From a virus, in IMG/VR virus record IMGVR_UViG_3300030012_002541, positions 1 to 38,954 of that record: a DNA stretch of 38,954 bases; one strand, written 5' to 3'. This document shows, piece after piece, positions 36,751-38,954 of this stretch. The position numbers and the translations under genes were made by a program. The notes beneath the pieces are model-generated. The model was not told the DNA's origin and searched no databases. It worked only from the letters and a program-made list of their open reading frames with translations. Position 1 is the stretch's first letter. Each line of letters begins with the position of its first letter.

Positions 36751-38954
36751 TTATGTTAGCTATGTCATATCCTTCACTAATATCGTGTATTACCCTGTTG
36801 CCTCCTGAGTATAGTTTTGCTGCAGATTCTGATGCTGCAATAACCAAACCTCCGTTAGCTCCTATTGCTCTTATCTCTTGTGTTCTAGCTCTTAATACAT
36901 CACCTATGTTTTTTAAATACTCACTTTTTGCTTCTAACTCTGGTGTTAGTGTGTGCACCGCAAACTTCATGTATGTAGTCCTACCCTTTTGCGGACCTTC
37001 TAATTGTGTGTAATGATATACAAACTTAAACACATTACCTACATTCTGTGACTCACCATACCTTGCTCTTATCATCTTTGCTTCTTCTGGCAACACGTAA
37101 CCCATAGCATCATTTTCAATCGCTACATTGTCTTTCCAATTATCGCCAAATTGTTTTTTTGCCTGATCTTCTGTTAGTATGTCACCATCTTTTGTTTCGT
37201 AATAATCTTTTGTTACTACAAACTCTACTGTAGTATTTCTATCAAACACAGTGTGACTAGCTATAGCTCCTGCAGCACGTTTTATATAGTCCACCTGATC
37301 TTTAGATTGTCTATGATCATGAACAAACAGTTGTTGTGCCATAAATTTATTAGCAATATAAGAAGTTAAAAACGCTTCTACTGCACCTTCTTGAAACACA
37401 CCTTTTTTAAGAGCGTTATTATTCTTAAACAACTCTTTGTTTTTGTTTGCGTAGTCTCTCCATCTTTTAAGCAACTGTGGCATTTGTTTTATTTTGCCAT
37501 TAACAATATCATATGGAAATACACGATCACCATTTTTGTATTTTGCTTTGTACGCAGGATTGTTTTCTATTTTTGACAACAATAGTTTTCTCATCGCAGG
37601 ATTATGAGCAGCTATACTTTCTATATAATACCTTCTGCTTTTGTCAGAAAACACAGCAATAGGCTGATCGTACCGAATAACCTTTTCATTATTCTTTATA
37701 CCGTCATTATATCTATTTAAAAACATAAAGAAGTCTGCTGCAACTAATTCATCAGGATTTATATCTGTAAACTTTTTTGTTCTGTTGTCTTTGTTTTTTA
37801 TGCCAGAGGCTTTATTGATAAGTCTGCGCATTAAACCAGAATGTATAGTAAAGTGAAAAGTTTTTTTACCATCTTTGTTTTTATTACGTAATGCCATCAA
37901 ACTATATATGTTATTATCATGATGCATTATATCGTTTTTGTCTAGCTGTATATCTTCGTTAAATATTCTTTCAACATTATCAGCTCTGTTTCGCAAACCA
38001 TTCTCCTTGTTGAATATACTAACACCATCCATATCTACATTATCTACCATAGATAAATAATTAGTCGCTCTAGATGCTATGACCCCATGCGTTAATATTG
38101 TTCTTATATCAGATTGATTACCATGAAAGGTTCCTAAAACTTTTCTGTTGTTTATTTCATCAGCAAAACCTTTTTTCTTACTAATATGTCTAACTATAAA
38201 TTTGTTTTTTAATTCTGGATTACCAAACTTGTTTATTGTATTATCAAATAATATATCTGACACTGATTGTCTTTTGCCTTTGTATATCATAGTTTTACTA
38301 AGCATAGAGTCTATGTCAATTAAAACACCTTTATTATTAGCAGACAATATAGTTTGAAAGATAGCTTTAGCCGCATCATATCTGTCTTTGCTGCTACCAG
38401 GGTTTTTGTCTTGAAACAAAGTGTTGTACACTCTTACAACTTCTTTGATAACATCTTCATTGCCTTTTATTGATTTTAGTACACCGTCAACAACACTCTT
38501 TTCTACAGTTGCGCTTGTGCTTATATACCTAGTCCAATATCTTTCATTTTCATTTTGTATAGTTAACACATTGTGAGCTAATGTTTCTATTGTTATACCT
38601 TCTACTGGACCTTTTATTTCTAATAACTTTGCATTCGTTAAAACTTGATCATTACCATAAATTCTGTCCATTACGTTAACTATCGCTGTCAATGCTTCGT
38701 TTGGTGATCTTCTAACCTCATATGCAAAGTCCATCGGATTCTCTCTTGTTGCTTTTGCCACAGACATAAGAGCTGACAACACTTGTTTTGCATCTATTCT
38801 ACCCTCTTCCTCTACGCTATTGTTATGTACTTCTACAAGTTTTCTTACAAACAATGATGTTGTGCTTGGTAGACCTATATCTTTTTCCTCTATAGCATTT
38901 ATATCGTTTGGTATTTCAGATTGATCTGTAATGTCTTCTTTTAATTTCAGATCT
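36725..38954 (-). CDS. Virion RNA polymerase-like giant protein, first part (beta-like region), partial
   Basis: The frame is open to the right window edge (743 codons here), so the N-terminus is missing; a TTG at 38854 is not a credible start. The C-terminal 200 residues, with VAIENDAMGYVLPEEAKMIR, TTYMKFAVHTLTPELEAKSE and IGANGGLVIAASESAAKLYS, resemble the beta-like barrel that precedes the DxDGD domain in crAss-like polymerases. Upstream is helical and charged. The last nine codons before the TGA (WICRFIR) lack domain-like character, consistent with a frame change just before. One gene with the part at 31693 is the favoured reading. Confidence 0.6.
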   Translation of the reverse strand, partial: DLKLKEDITDQSEIPNDINAIEEKDIGLPSTTSLFVRKLVEVHNNSVEEEGRIDAKQVLSALMSVAKATRENPMDFAYEVRRSPNEALTAIVNVMDRIYGNDQVLTNAKLLEIKGPVEGITIETLAHNVLTIQNENERYWTRYISTSATVEKSVVDGVLKSIKGNEDVIKEVVRVYNTLFQDKNPGSSKDRYDAAKAIFQTILSANNKGVLIDIDSMLSKTMIYKGKRQSVSDILFDNTINKFGNPELKNKFIVRHISKKKGFADEINNRKVLGTFHGNQSDIRTILTHGVIASRATNYLSMVDNVDMDGVSIFNKENGLRNRADNVERIFNEDIQLDKNDIMHHDNNIYSLMALRNKNKDGKKTFHFTIHSGLMRRLINKASGIKNKDNRTKKFTDINPDELVAADFFMFLNRYNDGIKNNEKVIRYDQPIAVFSDKSRRYYIESIAAHNPAMRKLLLSKIENNPAYKAKYKNGDRVFPYDIVNGKIKQMPQLLKRWRDYANKNKELFKNNNALKKGVFQEGAVEAFLTSYIANKFMAQQLFVHDHRQSKDQVDYIKRAAGAIASHTVFDRNTTVEFVVTKDYYETKDGDILTEDQAKKQFGDNWKDNVAIENDAMGYVLPEEAKMIRARYGESQNVGNVFKFVYHYTQLEGPQKGRTTYMKFAVHTLTPELEAKSEYLKNIGDVLRARTQEIRAIGANGGLVIAASESAAKLYSGGNRVIHDISEGYDIANIMWICRFIR

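Noticed and set aside
36350-37013. Plus-strand frames opposite the giant gene
   Set aside because: They are antisense shadows of the long minus-strand coding frames, without leaders or sensible protein composition.

Overview
The window is a contiguous, AT-rich, densely packed piece of a tailed double-stranded DNA phage genome, cut inside genes at both ends. A Bacteroidetes (most likely marine flavobacterial) host is suggested by three things: TAnnTTTG-type -7 promoter elements with no Shine-Dalgarno sites in front of genes; signal peptides ending in the flavobacterial style (FGQ, KAQ); and a secreted protein with GCTD...NYNPxAN...DDGSC repeats and a C-terminal type IX secretion (T9SS) sorting-like tail. 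The portal, large terminase and a giant protein carrying a DxDGD RNA-polymerase motif together point to a relative of the crAss-like phages (Crassvirales, e.g. Cellulophaga phage phi14:2). That affiliation rests on recognition by eye, not on a search.

Layout. (1) 1-8128, minus strand: virion module read right to left, with a Gly-rich internal virion protein, a lysozyme-like protein, hypothetical proteins, four small very basic proteins, a further small protein, the large terminase and the portal (running off the left edge). (2) 8129-8313: divergent promoter region. (3) 8314-10900, plus strand: probable early region of small genes and structured non-coding RNAs. The units are separated by intrinsic terminators whose T-run leads straight into a repeated element, TTTTTT(A)CAACTTAATAATAGATAA-like, seen five times. 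(4) 10902-20369, plus strand: small hypotheticals, then replication and recombination (DnaB helicase, HU-like protein, Rad52-like annealing protein, SSB-like protein, RusA resolvase, a protein carrying only the DnaA DNA-binding domain, RecE-like exonuclease), with host-type TATATTTG promoters. (5) 20359-31677, minus strand and convergent with the above: metallophosphoesterase, fibre and appendage-like proteins, DUF5675 protein, paralogous small structural proteins, holin, and a group of exported proteins (T9SS substrate-like repeat protein, thioredoxin-like protein without its cysteines, outer-membrane barrel-like protein). (6) 31693-38954, minus strand: a giant RNA-polymerase-like virion protein in two reading frames joined by an apparent +1 frameshift and running off the right edge.

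Working model (inference): the giant protein is packaged and injected as a virion RNA polymerase. It, or the host enzyme, transcribes the 8.3-10.9 kb region from the repeated element. The replication and recombination genes then act from host-like promoters, followed by the two minus-strand late modules. No integrase, repressor, tRNA, CRISPR array, insertion sequence or DNA polymerase gene is visible here. The major capsid protein and the rest of the tail genes must lie outside the window.
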